Origin: Mycobacterium sp. SVM_VP21
Lineage (GTDB): Bacteria > Actinomycetota > Actinomycetes > Mycobacteriales > Mycobacteriaceae
DNA length: 64,000 bases
Assembly (NCBI GenBank): GCA_024758765.1
Contig: CP101406.1
Location: forward strand, 4,092,001 to 4,156,000
Direction: 5' to 3'
In this document: positions 1-9,283 of the stretch, piece after piece
Position numbering within the stretch: the first letter of the stretch is position 1
Layout of the letters: every line of letters begins with the position of its first letter
Position numbers and translations under genes: made by a program
The notes under the pieces: generated by a model
Told to the model about the DNA's origin: nothing
The model's database searches: none
What the model saw: only the letters and a program-made list of their open reading frames with translations

Positions 1-85
1 CCTGTCCGGTGCCCTGGTCCTCGGGCTGACCGGGCTGCTGAGGCTGCCACGGCTGCGTCGGGTCGTATCCCTGCGGTCCGCTCAT
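1..85 (-). CDS. Membrane protein homologous to Rv2091c, 5' end only
   Basis: Only the first 28 codons lie in the window; the gene runs off the left edge. It begins at an ATG and encodes a Pro/Gln-rich start ('MSGPQGYDPTQPWQ'), typical of mycobacterial membrane proteins with a disordered cytoplasmic N-terminus. Its place immediately downstream of helY on the same strand matches Rv2091c in Mtb. The membrane part is outside the window, so the function cannot be judged. Confidence 0.7.
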   Translation of the reverse strand, partial: MSGPQGYDPTQPWQPQQPGQPEDQGTGQ

Positions 86-158
86 CGTTGTTCCTCAAGT
101 CCTCTCACGTAGCGGGTGCTGATCACCGCCGGCTCTCCACCGTAGCGCCCGGACCAGC

Positions 159-2954
159 CTACCCGGCGTCAACGGCAACGACCCCGCGCAAAACCGTGTC
201 GATCGCCTGTTTTGCTGTGGCCCGCAACTCCGCACTGGGTGCCGCATTCCGCAGCTGATCCAGCAGGTCGAGCACCTGCCGGCACCATCGCACGAAATCA
301 CCCGCCGACAACGGCGTTCCCCCGCCGGCGGCATCCGACGCGGCCAGCGCCGAGGCCAGATCGCCGCTACGGGCCCACCGGTAGACCGCGGCGACGAACC
401 CGTCGTCGGGCTCCCGGGTCGGGTTGATGCCGTGCCGGCGCTCGTCGGACCGCAACGCGGCTGAGAGCTTGCGGGTCTGATGCAACGCGCGGCGCACCGC
501 TTCGGTGGGCGCCTCCAGGGTCGGCGGTCCGCCGGGCCCGTCAGCGCCGCGGGTTTCGTAGAGCACCGCGGAGACCACCGCAGCCAGTTCCGGCGGCTTG
601 AGGCCCTGCCAGGCCCCGGTACGCAGGCACTCAGCCACCAAAAGGTCGCTCTCGCTGTAGATCCGGGCCAACATCCGGCCGTCGTCGGTGACTTTCGGAT
701 CGCCGCCCTCGGCGCCTTCACCGATGAAGCCGCGTTCGGTCAGCAGCCCGACGATCCGGTCGAAGGTGCGCGCCAGCGAATTGGTTGCGGCCTCGACCTT
801 CCTGCGCAGCTGCGCGTTGTCGGCTTCCACGCGTAGGTAGCGCTCGGCGACACGCACCTGGGCTTCGCGGTCCGGCGCGTCGTGCACGGGATGGTCGCGC
901 ATGCGCTGGCGCAGGGCCGCCAGCTCCGGATCCACCGGTGCGTCGTCGTCCGCGTCGCCGGGGCGTTTGCGCGAGCTGGGAACCACCAGGCCGGCGGCCG
1001 CGGATCGCAGTGCCGAGGCCAGGTCGCGGCGCACTCGCGGCTGGCGGTGTTCCACGCGCTTGGGCAGGCTCATGGTGCCGATCGGCGGGACGGCACCCGA
1101 ATAGTCCGCCGAGGAGATCCGGCCGGCCCAGCGATGCTCGGTGAGCACCAGCGGCCGTGGTTCGTCGGAATCCCGGTCGGCCTGCAGCACCACCGCCAGT
1201 CCCCCGCGACGGCCGTGGCTGAGGTTGATGATGTCGCCGCGGCTCAGCGCTGCCAGGGCGTCACCGGCTGCCCGACGGCGCTGCAACCGCGAGGCCCGCG
1301 CGTGGGCGCGTTCGCGTTCGGAGATCTTCGCCCGCAGCCGGGCATAGTCGAGCACTGCCGAGTCGCGCCCGCCGAACTCGGCGGCGATCTCGTCCAGGGT
1401 GCGCTCGCCGCGCTCGGCGCTGCGCACCAGGCCGACGACCGACCGGTCGGCCTGGAACTGGGCGAATGACTGCTCCAGCAGCTGGTGGGCCTGCTCGGGA
1501 CCCATGTGCTGAACCAGGTTGATCGTCATGTTGTACGACGGTGCGAACGAGCTGCGCAGCGGGAAGGTGCGGGTGGAGGCCAGCCCGGCTACCTGGTCGG
1601 GGTCGGCAGTGCTCTCCCCGGGGTGCCACAGCACCACCGCATGGCCTTCGACGTCGATGCCGCGCCGGCCGGCCCGGCCGGTCAGCTGGGTGTACTCCCC
1701 TGGCGTCAGCGCGGCGTGCTGCTCACCGTTGAACTTCACCAGCCGTTCGAGCACCACCGTGCGGGCCGGCATATTGATGCCCAGCGCCAGGGTTTCGGTG
1801 GCGAACACGGCTTTGACCAAGCCCGCGGCGAACAGCTCTTCGACGGTGTGACGAAACACCGGTAGCAGCCCGGCGTGGTGGCCGGCTAGGCCGCGCAGCA
1901 GTCCCTCACGCCATTCGTAGTAACCCAGCACGTCCAGGTCGTTGTCGGCCAGATCACCGCAGCGGTGGTCGATCACCTCGGCGATACGGGCCCGTTCGGA
2001 CTCGGTGGTCAACCGCAGTGGCGAGCGCAGGCACTGCTTGACCGCGGCGTCGCAGCCGGCCCGGGAGAACACGAAGGTGATCACCGGCAGCAGACCCGCG
2101 GTGTTCAGGACCGCGATCACGTCCGGGCGCATCGGCGGCCGGAAGGTCGGCCGATCGGGGCGGCCCGAACCGCCGTGCCGTCGGCGGCCGGAGCTGCCCC
2201 AGTCGGTGAGCCGGTCAGCTTCGCGGCGATGGGCGATGTGGCGCAACAACTCGGGATCGACATGCGGCCGGCCTCCAGCGGCGCGACCATCGGAATCTGG
2301 CCGGGACCCGAAAAGATCGAAGAGCCGTTTGCCGACCATCATGTGCTGCCACAGCGGCACCGGGCGATGTTCGTCGACCACGACGGAGGTGTCGCCGCGC
2401 ACTGTCTGAATCCAGCCGCCGAACTCCTCGGCGTTGCTGACCGTCGCCGAGAGGCTGACCAGCCGCACCTCCTCGGGCAGATGCAGGATGACCTCCTCCC
2501 ACACCGCACCGCGCATCCGGTCTGCCAGGAAGTGCACCTCGTCCATGACTACATGGGAAAGCCCTTGCAGTGCAGGAGAATTCGCGTACAGCATGTTGCG
2601 CAACACCTCGGTAGTCATCACCACTACCGGCGCATTCGAGTTGATCGACAGGTCGCCGGTCAAAAGCCCGACCCGGTCCTTGCCGTAGCGGGCGACGAGA
2701 TCGGTGTGCTTCTGGTTGCTCAGCGCCTTGATCGGCGTGGTGTAGAAGCACTTTCCACCGCCGGCCAGCGCCAGGTGGACCGCGAACTCGCCGACGACGG
2801 TCTTGCCGGCGCCGGTGGGCGCACACACCAGCACTCCCCGACCGTCCTGCAGAGCCTCGCAGGCCCGATGCTGAAAGCCGTCCAGTCCGAAGGGCAGTTC
2901 CGCGGTGAACCGACTCAGCTCGGTCTGTCCGGGGGTCTCCGGCGGACTACTCAT
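159..2954 (-). CDS. helY: DEVH-box ATP-dependent RNA helicase HelY
   Basis: A superfamily 2 helicase of the Ski2/Mtr4 type, 931 residues (Mtb HelY about 906), expected to unwind RNA in the cytoplasm. Visible motifs are Walker A 'APTGAGKT' (about 45-52), '[10 protein letters not shown]' (motif Ia), the 'DEVH' box (about 138-141), 'LSAT' (motif III, about 168-171) and '[10 protein letters not shown]' (motif VI). The C-terminal half is the helical DSHCT-type region. The ATG start overlaps the end of tatC by 8 bp, so helY is translated as the last full gene of a tatA-tatC-helY unit. A stretch around residues 220-265, rich in Arg, Gly and Pro, looks like a flexible insertion. Confidence 0.95.
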   Translation of the reverse strand: MSSPPETPGQTELSRFTAELPFGLDGFQHRACEALQDGRGVLVCAPTGAGKTVVGEFAVHLALAGGGKCFYTTPIKALSNQKHTDLVARYGKDRVGLLTGDLSINSNAPVVVMTTEVLRNMLYANSPALQGLSHVVMDEVHFLADRMRGAVWEEVILHLPEEVRLVSLSATVSNAEEFGGWIQTVRGDTSVVVDEHRPVPLWQHMMVGKRLFDLFGSRPDSDGRAAGGRPHVDPELLRHIAHRREADRLTDWGSSGRRRHGGSGRPDRPTFRPPMRPDVIAVLNTAGLLPVITFVFSRAGCDAAVKQCLRSPLRLTTESERARIAEVIDHRCGDLADNDLDVLGYYEWREGLLRGLAGHHAGLLPVFRHTVEELFAAGLVKAVFATETLALGINMPARTVVLERLVKFNGEQHAALTPGEYTQLTGRAGRRGIDVEGHAVVLWHPGESTADPDQVAGLASTRTFPLRSSFAPSYNMTINLVQHMGPEQAHQLLEQSFAQFQADRSVVGLVRSAERGERTLDEIAAEFGGRDSAVLDYARLRAKISERERAHARASRLQRRRAAGDALAALSRGDIINLSHGRRGGLAVVLQADRDSDEPRPLVLTEHRWAGRISSADYSGAVPPIGTMSLPKRVEHRQPRVRRDLASALRSAAAGLVVPSSRKRPGDADDDAPVDPELAALRQRMRDHPVHDAPDREAQVRVAERYLRVEADNAQLRRKVEAATNSLARTFDRIVGLLTERGFIGEGAEGGDPKVTDDGRMLARIYSESDLLVAECLRTGAWQGLKPPELAAVVSAVLYETRGADGPGGPPTLEAPTEAVRRALHQTRKLSAALRSDERRHGINPTREPDDGFVAAVYRWARSGDLASALAASDAAGGGTPLSAGDFVRWCRQVLDLLDQLRNAAPSAELRATAKQAIDTVLRGVVAVDAG

Positions 2955-3855
2955 GCGGCGTAGTGACCGGTGTGGGCGCTTCGATGGGCGAGGCTTGGTC
3001 GTCGGCGAGCGCGGTGGCTGCCTCCCGCTTGGCCTTGCGCTTGTCGTGCAGCCGGGCGATCTGGATGGCGAACTCCTGCAACAGGGTCAGCGTGCAGCCG
3101 AGCACGATCATCGAGAACGGATCCGAGCCCGGCGTGAAGAACGCGGCGAATACGAACATCGCGAAGATCAGCCCGCGCCGCCACTCCTTGAGCCGGGCGT
3201 AGCTGATAACGCCGACCATGTTGAGCATCACGATCAGCAGCGGGAACTCGAAGCTGATGCCGAACACCACCAGCAGATTCAGCAAGAACCCGAAATAGCG
3301 ATCGCCCGACAGAGCGGTCACCTGGACGTCGCTGCCGACGGTCAGCAGAAATCCGAGCGCCTTGGCCAGCACCAGGTAGGCCAGGATGGCGCCGGTGACG
3401 AAGAGCACGGCCGCCGAGACGACGAACACCACCGCGAAGCGCCGCTCTTTGCGGTAGAGGCCGGGAGTGATGAACGCCCACAGTTGGTAGAACCAGACCG
3501 GGCAGGCCAGCACGATTCCGGCGGCCAAGCCCACCTTGAGCCGCAGCATGAATTGGTCGAACGGCGCGGTGGCAAGGAGCCGGCACTGCCCGTCGGGTGC
3601 GATCGACGCGCGCGAGGATGCCGGCAGCTCGCAGTACGGGTGACGCAGCCACTCGCCGAGGCTTTCCAGCCCGAAGAGCGGTTGGGTGTACCAGATGAAG
3701 CCGATGATCGTGGTGAGCACGATCGCGGCCATCGAGATCAGCAGCCGGGTACGAAGCTCCCGCAGGTGGTCGACGAGCGACATCGTCCCGTCGGGATTGG
3801 TGCGGCTACGCCGCTGACGGGGGTCGAGCCGCCGCAGAACTCCGAGCGTGCGCAC
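2947..3855 (-). CDS. tatC: Twin-arginine translocase subunit TatC
   Basis: 302-residue polytopic membrane protein, the receptor that binds Tat signal peptides and exports folded proteins. The N-terminal family signature '[14 protein letters not shown]' starts near residue 25, and six hydrophobic segments follow, including '[15 protein letters not shown]'. The chosen start is a GTG that keeps the conserved basic leader ('MRTLGVLRR') also present in Mtb TatC. The C-terminus is charged and cytoplasmic ('[10 protein letters not shown]'). It lies 39 bp downstream of tatA and overlaps helY, so one transcript is likely. Confidence 0.97.
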   Translation of the reverse strand: MRTLGVLRRLDPRQRRSRTNPDGTMSLVDHLRELRTRLLISMAAIVLTTIIGFIWYTQPLFGLESLGEWLRHPYCELPASSRASIAPDGQCRLLATAPFDQFMLRLKVGLAAGIVLACPVWFYQLWAFITPGLYRKERRFAVVFVVSAAVLFVTGAILAYLVLAKALGFLLTVGSDVQVTALSGDRYFGFLLNLLVVFGISFEFPLLIVMLNMVGVISYARLKEWRRGLIFAMFVFAAFFTPGSDPFSMIVLGCTLTLLQEFAIQIARLHDKRKAKREAATALADDQASPIEAPTPVTTPHE

Positions 3856-3894
3856 AGTCGAATGGGGCGCGGTCGCCGCGACGGCGGGACCGGG

Positions 3895-4125
3895 TTACGC
3901 CGACTGGCCGCCGGCCGCCGGCGGATCGACCCGCTCGGACTGGACGGTGGTCGAGGTGGCAGTCGAATCCGGCTTGCTCTCGTTCTGCAGCTCGCGGACC
4001 TCGGACTTGAAGATGCGCAGCGACTTACCCAGCGAGCGTGCCGCATCGGGCAGTCGCTTGGCGCCGAACAGAATGATCACGGCGACGGCGAGGATCGCCA
4101 GGTGCGACGGTCCTAAAGCGTTCAC
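3895..4125 (-). CDS. tatA: Twin-arginine translocase subunit TatA
   Basis: 76-residue single-span protein that oligomerises into the Tat translocation pore. The N-terminal membrane helix ('[14 protein letters not shown]') is followed by the amphipathic helix with the family '[17 protein letters not shown]' pattern and an acidic, Pro/Ser-rich tail. Length and order before tatC match the mycobacterial locus. Immediately upstream, between tatA and pafC, are two units of the 57-bp repeat described separately, so tatA may have its own transcription start or depend on read-through past the repeat. Confidence 0.96.
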   Translation of the reverse strand: MNALGPSHLAILAVAVIILFGAKRLPDAARSLGKSLRIFKSEVRELQNESKPDSTATSTTVQSERVDPPAAGGQSA

Positions 4126-4165
4126 TTTGGTTACCTCCAGACGTCGACACGATGCTACCGCAGCT

Positions 4166-4277
4166 CATTAACCCGGCGGTTCAGCGAGGCTCGACGAAGG
4201 AGAGGCGAAGCTGGAACCGCCGCATTAACCGGGCGGTTCAGCGAGGCTCGACGAAGGAGAGGCGAAGCTGGAACCGT
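4166..4277 (+). repeat. 57-bp interspersed repeat, locus A, two tandem units
   Basis: Two tandem units with a period of exactly 57 bp (the shared 'GGTTCAGCG' begins at 4178 and 4235). Each has a core of about 42 bp bounded by 'GGTTCAGC' and 'GCTGGAACC', which can pair as an imperfect stem, plus a variable linker of about 15 bp. The second unit is read on the minus strand as the last 16 or so codons of pafC and carries its stop codon. Related units lie at 17050, 34191 and 51287. Confidence 0.9.
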
Positions 4278-5223
4278 ACATTGCCAGTGCGGCGGTCGAG
4301 GCGTCACGCACCCCGTCAACCACCGACTCCGGCGCCATCACCTGCACCTCGTCGCCCATACCGAGCAGCAGCCGGATCAGCCACTCCTGCGACGCGTACG
4401 TCAGCTGGGCTTCCCGCCAGCCGTCGGCCAGCTCGCCGAGGGCCTGCATCGGGTAGTACTCGAACATCCACGCCGCCGAGGGCGCGACCCGCACGATCGC
4501 GACCGGCAGTGACGGGTCGGCGTCGAACAGTGAGGTGTCGGTTTCGGCTTGGCGTGCCGGCTCCGGCGGCGCCGACGGCTCGTCGAGCAGCCGGGCGCCG
4601 TCGATGCGATCGAACCGGAACAGCCGCACCCCCTCGGATTCGCGACACCAGGCCTCCAAGTAACTGTGCGCGCCGATCAGCACCACCCGGATCGGGTCCA
4701 CGATCCGCTGCGACACGCTGTCGCGCGATGCCGCGTAGTAGTCGATCGCCAGCGCTCGGTGTTGCTGGACGCCGTCGCGGACGACGTCTTGTCGGACAAA
4801 GTCGGCGGCCGACTCGTCGTGCGTGGCGGAGGTGGGCGCCACGGGTGCCGCAGCCCCGGCGGCCTCCTCGATCTTGGCGATCGCGCTGCGGGCGGCCCGC
4901 GGGTCGACGATGCCGGGCATGTCGACCAGGGTGCGCAAGGCCATCAGCATGGCCGTGGCTTCCCGCGAGGTCAGCCGCAGCGGCCGATCGACGCCGGCGG
5001 ATTCGAACACGTCGAGACGGTCTTCGTAGAACGTCACGTCGATCAGTTCGCCGGGCCCGTAGCCGGGCAGGCCGCACATCACCAGCTGCTCCAGATCGGT
5101 CTGCAGCTGGCTGAGGCTCACGCCGAGTTCGGCGGCGGCCTGTTCCTTGCTGATCCCGGGGCGAGCCTTCAGATACGGCACCATGTTCAGCAGCCGGACC
5201 AGGCGTTTGGACAGCTGGGTCAT
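4225..5223 (-). CDS. pafC: WYL-domain transcriptional activator PafC
   Basis: 332-residue partner of PafB. In mycobacteria the PafBC complex activates the LexA/RecA-independent DNA damage response. The protein has an N-terminal helix-turn-helix ('ISKEQAAAELGVSLSQLQTDL') and a C-terminal WYL region with the ligand-binding pattern 'GAHSYLEAWCRESEGVRLFRFDRI'. The ATG overlaps the pafB stop as ATGA. The last 16 residues ('[16 protein letters not shown]') are encoded by a unit of the 57-bp repeat, making the protein about 16 residues longer than Mtb PafC (316). This tail is probably an add-on outside the fold. Confidence 0.93.
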   Translation of the reverse strand: MTQLSKRLVRLLNMVPYLKARPGISKEQAAAELGVSLSQLQTDLEQLVMCGLPGYGPGELIDVTFYEDRLDVFESAGVDRPLRLTSREATAMLMALRTLVDMPGIVDPRAARSAIAKIEEAAGAAAPVAPTSATHDESAADFVRQDVVRDGVQQHRALAIDYYAASRDSVSQRIVDPIRVVLIGAHSYLEAWCRESEGVRLFRFDRIDGARLLDEPSAPPEPARQAETDTSLFDADPSLPVAIVRVAPSAAWMFEYYPMQALGELADGWREAQLTYASQEWLIRLLLGMGDEVQVMAPESVVDGVRDASTAALAMYGSSFASPSSSLAEPPG

Positions 5224-6215
5224 ACCGGCACCTCCCCCACGCGAGCGGTCAGGCGCGCCACCACGTCGTCGCGCAGCGAGGGCGGGTCCAACACGAGGGC
5301 GTCGGCCCCATATCCGGCGACCTCCCGGGCCAGCCGGTCATGGGTTCCCATGTCCACGCCGATGATGTCGCCGTCACGGCCGGCCAGCGCCTGCCGGCTC
5401 AATACCGTGCCGGCCCGGCGCAGCGCCACCGCGCGGCCATCGGCGACCCAGATGCGGGCCTGCAGCCCGCTGGGTGCATCGCCGACGGCGTCGGCGACGA
5501 TCGCGCGCAGATCGGCGGTGTCGGGTCGGCTGACGGCATCGGTCGGCCCGATGGGGTGAACTTCCGGCGCGATCCTCGACATCCGGAAGGTGCGTACTGC
5601 GTTGCGGTCGCGATCGTGGCCCACCAGATACCAGCGTCCGGCGTGGGTGACCACTCCCCACGGCTCGACGGTGCGGGTGACATACGGCTCAACCGGTGAG
5701 GGGCGGTGCCCGAACTGCACGGCCTGCCCCGCCTGGACGGCGTCCATCAGCGCGCCCAGCGCCGGCTCGGCCCGGTGCATGCCCGGCAGCGCTGTCGGCG
5801 GCGCCACTAGCACGTCGGCCTGATTCGGGTCCACTTCGACGCCGGCGGCATGCAGCTTGGCCACCGCGCCCTCGGCGTTGGCACGCAACTCCGGGGACTG
5901 CCACAGCTGCACCGCGACCGCGACCGCGGCGGCTTCTTCGCGGGTCAGGTCGATGGCCGGCAGGGCGTAGGTGTCGGGGTTGATCCGGTAGCCGTCCACG
6001 GTGTCGAACCCGGACACTTTGCCGGTCTCCAGCGGAATGCCCAGGTCACGCAGTTCGTTCTTGTCGCGCTCGAACATCCGCGAGAACGCGTCGTCGCTGG
6101 GGCTGTCGCCGTAGCCGACCACGGTGGCTCGGATCTTCTCGGCGGTGAGGTAGCTGCGGGTAGCCAGCAACGCGATGACGAGATTGAGGAGTCGCTCGAC
6201 TTTCGCGGTCGCCAT
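5220..6215 (-). CDS. pafB: WYL-domain transcriptional activator PafB
   Basis: 331-residue HTH-WYL regulator that works with PafC in the mycobacterial DNA-damage response. The N-terminal DNA-binding part starts 'MATAKVERLLNLVIALL' and the WYL signature is 'HAGRWYLVGHDRDRNAVRTF' in the middle. The ATG start is followed at the end by a 4-bp ATGA overlap with pafC, which fits strict translational coupling of the two subunits. A secreted-protein gene and pafA lie upstream on the same strand, as expected for the Pup accessory-factor cluster. Confidence 0.95.
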   Translation of the reverse strand: MATAKVERLLNLVIALLATRSYLTAEKIRATVVGYGDSPSDDAFSRMFERDKNELRDLGIPLETGKVSGFDTVDGYRINPDTYALPAIDLTREEAAAVAVAVQLWQSPELRANAEGAVAKLHAAGVEVDPNQADVLVAPPTALPGMHRAEPALGALMDAVQAGQAVQFGHRPSPVEPYVTRTVEPWGVVTHAGRWYLVGHDRDRNAVRTFRMSRIAPEVHPIGPTDAVSRPDTADLRAIVADAVGDAPSGLQARIWVADGRAVALRRAGTVLSRQALAGRDGDIIGVDMGTHDRLAREVAGYGADALVLDPPSLRDDVVARLTARVGEVPV

Positions 6216-6252
6216 GACAAGAAAGGATAAGGCTCGCGGGTTGGGTGGTCAT

Positions 6253-6744
6253 TCAACTGTGGGTCGCCGGCGCGCATGTCATTCCCGGGAAGTCCCAGGT
6301 GCTGCACTGGTAATCCGAGAATTCAGGGTCTTCGGCGCGTGGCTCGCCCGGACGGTCGGTACGAGCCGTCATCTTGGCGCCGTAGACACCCGGGTACAGC
6401 GGCATTAGCCGCTCGTCGTTGGGGAACGCAACCGAGAAGCTGTCGCCGTTGTGCACCGCACGGGTTTCGGAGTAGGTGAGGGTGTGCGACGGACCAGCCA
6501 ACTCCAGCGGCGCGCCGGAGGCGGTCAAGTGCATTTGCAGGGTCAGCGGCGTGCCGGGCAGATCGGTCCGGCAATCGCTGACGTCGACGCGGCTGCCCAT
6601 GTAGTCGGCACCGTTGACCGAGTAGACGAACGGCTTTGCCACCCTGAACTGGCAGATGACCACGCTGTCGGCGTGCGCGGCCGGTGAGCCGGCCAACGCT
6701 ATGCCTAGCGGGATGAGCGCGGCCAGGCCGCTGAGCTGAGTCAT
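6253..6744 (-). CDS. Secreted protein of unknown function downstream of pafA
   Basis: 163 residues with a clear Sec signal peptide (hydrophobic 'LAALIPLGIALAG', predicted cleavage after 'AHA' near residue 25). The mature part has four cysteines that could form two disulfides ('VICQF', 'VSDCR', 'YQCST', 'MTCAP') and no membrane segment, suggesting a small beta-rich exported domain. The start is an ATG 10 bp after the pafA stop, so the gene is probably co-transcribed with pafA. I do not recognise the family. Confidence 0.8.
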   Translation of the reverse strand: MTQLSGLAALIPLGIALAGSPAAHADSVVICQFRVAKPFVYSVNGADYMGSRVDVSDCRTDLPGTPLTLQMHLTASGAPLELAGPSHTLTYSETRAVHNGDSFSVAFPNDERLMPLYPGVYGAKMTARTDRPGEPRAEDPEFSDYQCSTWDFPGMTCAPATHS

Positions 6745-6754
6745 CGCTGGTGCG

Positions 6755-8113
6755 CTACATGCTGGCGATCAGGCGCTTGACCCGCTCGTCGACCGACCGG
6801 AAGGGGTCCTTGCACAGCACGGTGCGCTGGGCCTGGTCGTTGAGCTTGAGGTGCACCCAATCGACGGTGAAGTCGCGGCCGGCTGCCTGTGCGGCACTGA
6901 TGAATTCGCCGCGCAGCTTGGCGCGGGTGGTCTGCGGCGGGGTGTCGACGGCCTCGTCGACGTCCTCGTCGGTGGTGACGCGGGTGGCCAATCCCTTGCG
7001 CTGCAGCAGATCGAACACCCCGCGCCCGCGCTTGATGTCGTGATAGGCCAGGTCCAACTGGGCGATCTTGGGATCGGACAGCTCCATGTTGTAGCGATCC
7101 TGGTAGCGCTGGAACAGCTTTCGCTTGATCACCCAGTCGATCTCGGTGTCCACCTTGGCGAAGTCCTGGGTTTCGACGGCGTCGAGCTGGCGGCCCCACA
7201 AATCGATGACCTGCTCAAGCTGCGGGTTGCTGGCTCGGGTCTGGACGTACTCCACGGCCCGCCCGTAGTACTCGCGCTGGATGTCCAGAGCACCGGCTTG
7301 GCGTCCGCCGGCCAGGCGTACCGGGCGCCGGCCGGTGACGTCGTGGCTGACCTCGCGGATCGCCCGGATCGGGTTGTCCAGCGAGAAGTCCCGGAAGGAC
7401 ACCCCGGCCTCGATCATCTCCAGCACCAGCGCCGCGCTGCCCACCTTGAGCAGGGTCGAGGTCTCGGACATGTTGGAGTCGCCGACGATGACGTGCAGGC
7501 GCCGGTACTTCTCGGCGTCGGCGTGGGGTTCGTCGCGGGTGTTGATGATCGGCCGGGATCGGGTGGTGGCGCTCGAGACGCCTTCCCAGATGTGCTCGGC
7601 ACGCTGGGACAGGCAGAACGTGGCGGCCTTGGGGGTCTGCAGCACCTTGCCGGCGCCGCAGATCAGCTGGCGGGTGACCAGGAACGGCAGCAGCACGTCG
7701 GAGATCCGGGAGAACTCCCCGGCCCGCACGATCAGGTAGTTCTCGTGGCAGCCGTAGGAGTTGCCGGCCGAATCGGTGTTGTTCTTGAACAGGTAGATGT
7801 CGCCGCCGATGCCCTCATCGGCCAGCCGCTGCTCGGCGTCGATCAGCAGGTCTTCGAGTACGCGTTCACCGGCCCGGTCGTGAGTGACCAGCTGAATCAG
7901 GTTGTCGCACTCGGCGGTGGCGTACTCGGGGTGACTGCCGACATCCAGATACAACCGAGCTCCGTTGCGCAGGAACACATTCGAGCTACGTCCCCAAGAC
8001 ACCACCCGGCGGAACAGGTAGCGCGCCACCTCGTCGGGCGACAACCTCCGATGACCGTGGAAGGTGCAGGTGACACCGAACTCAGTCTCAATGCCCATGA
8101 TTCTGCGCTGCAC
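6755..8113 (-). CDS. pafA: Pup-protein ligase PafA
   Basis: 452 residues, the same length as Mtb PafA. The enzyme joins the C-terminal glutamate of Pup to lysines of target proteins, marking them for the mycobacterial proteasome. It belongs to the glutamine-synthetase-like carboxylate-amine ligase fold. Near-identical family blocks include '[16 protein letters not shown]' with the catalytic/metal glutamate at the N-terminus, '[12 protein letters not shown]' and '[16 protein letters not shown]'. The start is a GTG ('[12 protein letters not shown]') chosen by homology; the open frame continues upstream without support. The gene is next to pdtaR (61 bp), not near pup or prcBA as far as the window shows. 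Confidence 0.97.
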   Translation of the reverse strand: MQRRIMGIETEFGVTCTFHGHRRLSPDEVARYLFRRVVSWGRSSNVFLRNGARLYLDVGSHPEYATAECDNLIQLVTHDRAGERVLEDLLIDAEQRLADEGIGGDIYLFKNNTDSAGNSYGCHENYLIVRAGEFSRISDVLLPFLVTRQLICGAGKVLQTPKAATFCLSQRAEHIWEGVSSATTRSRPIINTRDEPHADAEKYRRLHVIVGDSNMSETSTLLKVGSAALVLEMIEAGVSFRDFSLDNPIRAIREVSHDVTGRRPVRLAGGRQAGALDIQREYYGRAVEYVQTRASNPQLEQVIDLWGRQLDAVETQDFAKVDTEIDWVIKRKLFQRYQDRYNMELSDPKIAQLDLAYHDIKRGRGVFDLLQRKGLATRVTTDEDVDEAVDTPPQTTRAKLRGEFISAAQAAGRDFTVDWVHLKLNDQAQRTVLCKDPFRSVDERVKRLIASM

Positions 8114-8174
8114 GTCATCGAGCGTACTGGTTGAACCAGCGCGGCGGGGCTCAGCTCCGCTGGTGGCGTGGCGG

Positions 8175-8798
8175 TCAGGCCGGTGGGTTGACCGGGGCCT
8201 CGACGTTTTCCAGCACCACTTCGGCCACCTGCCGCATGGTGGTCCGCTTATCCATCGCCGCGCGCTGAATCCACTTGAAGGCCTCGGGCTCGGTGAAGCC
8301 GTGCGCGGTCTGCAGCACGCCCTTGGCCCGCTCCACGAGCTTGCGGGTTTCCAGCTGGTCGGACAGGTTGCTGACCTCGCGTTCCAAAGCGGTGATCTCC
8401 TCGGCCCGGCTGAGCGCCAATTCGATGGCCGGGACCAGGTCACCGGCGGTGAACGGCTTGACCAGGTAGGCCATCGCCCCGGCGTCGCGGGCGCGTTCGA
8501 CCAGGTCGCGCTGGCTGAACGCGGTCAGGATGACGATCGGTGCGATCCGCTTGGCGGCGATCTCCGAGGCCGCGTCGATGCCGTCGCGGCGCGGCATCTT
8601 CACGTCGAGGATCACCAGATCCGGGCGCAGCAGCTCGGCCAGCTCGACGGCTTCTTGACCGTCGCCGGCCTCGCCCACCACCTCGTAGCCTTCTTCGCGC
8701 AGCATCTCGGCGAGATCCAGCCGGATCAGCGCCTCATCCTCGGCGATCAGCACCCGTCGGGTGGGGCGTGGGCTGCTGTCGGACGTCGGGTCGGTCAT
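8175..8798 (-). CDS. pdtaR: ANTAR-type RNA-binding response regulator PdtaR
   Basis: 207-residue response regulator orthologous to Rv1626, the partner of the PdtaS histidine kinase. Residues 15-130 are a receiver domain: acidic pair 'ED' at 20-21, phospho-acceptor Asp65 in 'VILDVKMP' and the conserved lysine in 'YLVKPF'. Residues about 150-205 are an ANTAR RNA-binding domain ('[19 protein letters not shown]'), which acts by antitermination on structured RNAs. The ATG was chosen because homology begins at '[11 protein letters not shown]' and the upstream frame overlaps the tRNA promoter region. The tRNA-Leu gene is divergent. Confidence 0.95.
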   Translation of the reverse strand: MTDPTSDSSPRPTRRVLIAEDEALIRLDLAEMLREEGYEVVGEAGDGQEAVELAELLRPDLVILDVKMPRRDGIDAASEIAAKRIAPIVILTAFSQRDLVERARDAGAMAYLVKPFTAGDLVPAIELALSRAEEITALEREVSNLSDQLETRKLVERAKGVLQTAHGFTEPEAFKWIQRAAMDKRTTMRQVAEVVLENVEAPVNPPA

Positions 8799-8878
8799 CC
8801 CCCTATTCTGTCGTGGCTGCCGGCTGGGGCAACCCCGAGGGGCATCGTCTAAGGTAGGAAGCCGCGCGTCAGCGCGGG

Positions 8879-8952
8879 GCCCTCGTATCCCAACTGGCAG
8901 AGGAAACGGATTCAAAACCCGTGCAGTGTGAGTTCGAATCTCACCGAGGGCA
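8879..8952 (+). tRNA. tRNA-Leu (anticodon CAA) with a short variable arm
   Basis: A 74-nt cloverleaf can be drawn by hand. The 7-bp acceptor stem is GCCCTCG/CGAGGGC, the D loop contains GG, and the anticodon loop is TTCAAAA, giving anticodon CAA. The T arm is GTGAG-TTCGAAT-CTCAC and the discriminator base is A. The variable region is only about 5 nt, although leucine tRNAs normally have a long variable arm, and the anticodon stem closes with an A-C mismatch. The discriminator A is compatible with leucine identity. CCA is not encoded. Its 3' 22 nt are part of the attachment-site duplication. Confidence 0.85.
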
Positions 8953-8953
8953 C
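8931..8953 (+). repeat. attL: left copy of the 23-bp attachment site
   Basis: The T-arm and 3' acceptor strand of tRNA-Leu, beginning AGTTCGAATC and ending GAGGGCAC. It is identical over 23 bp to 12364-12386. The integrated element restores the tRNA 3' end, so the tRNA remains intact. Confidence 0.88.
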
Positions 8954-9000
8954 TCAAGTTGTATCGACATATTGGCTGGTAGACGAGGTTTTAGCGGTAG

Positions 9001-9283
9001 CTAGCTGCCGATATCTGCCCTCCGTGCCCACATTTTGCCCACACTTTCGTCTAACTTGTCGGCAACAGCGGTGAGATCGTCGTCGAATAGGTCGGCGTAA
9101 ACGTCCAGGGTCATGGCCGCCGAGGCGTGCCCCAACATCCGCTGCACCACCTTTACGTTCGCGCCGGCCGAGATCGCCAGAGACGCCGCCGTGTGCCGCA
9201 ACGCATGTGCGGTCACCCGCGGGAATACCGGCGTAGTCGCCTCGCCGCTGTCGCTGGCCTTGATCTCCTTGGCCCGAGAAAGA
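9001..9283 (-). pseudogene. Tyrosine integrase, C-terminal fragment
   Basis: The frame encodes the last third of a phage-type tyrosine recombinase: 'HALRHTAASLA' (catalytic His-x-x-Arg), 'RMLGHASAAMTLDVYADL' (second His and the catalytic Tyr) and a C-terminal tail containing 'VGKMWARR'. The frame can be followed upstream through 'ATTPVFPRV' to about 9283, where it meets the capsid fragment on the other strand. The N-terminal arm-binding and most of the catalytic domain are missing. The 3' end lies 47 bp from the tRNA att copy, the normal place for an integrase gene. Confidence 0.85.

Noticed and set aside
1965..2963. A 332-codon plus-strand open frame across helY
   Set aside because: High GC keeps antisense frames open; helY on the other strand has all helicase motifs.
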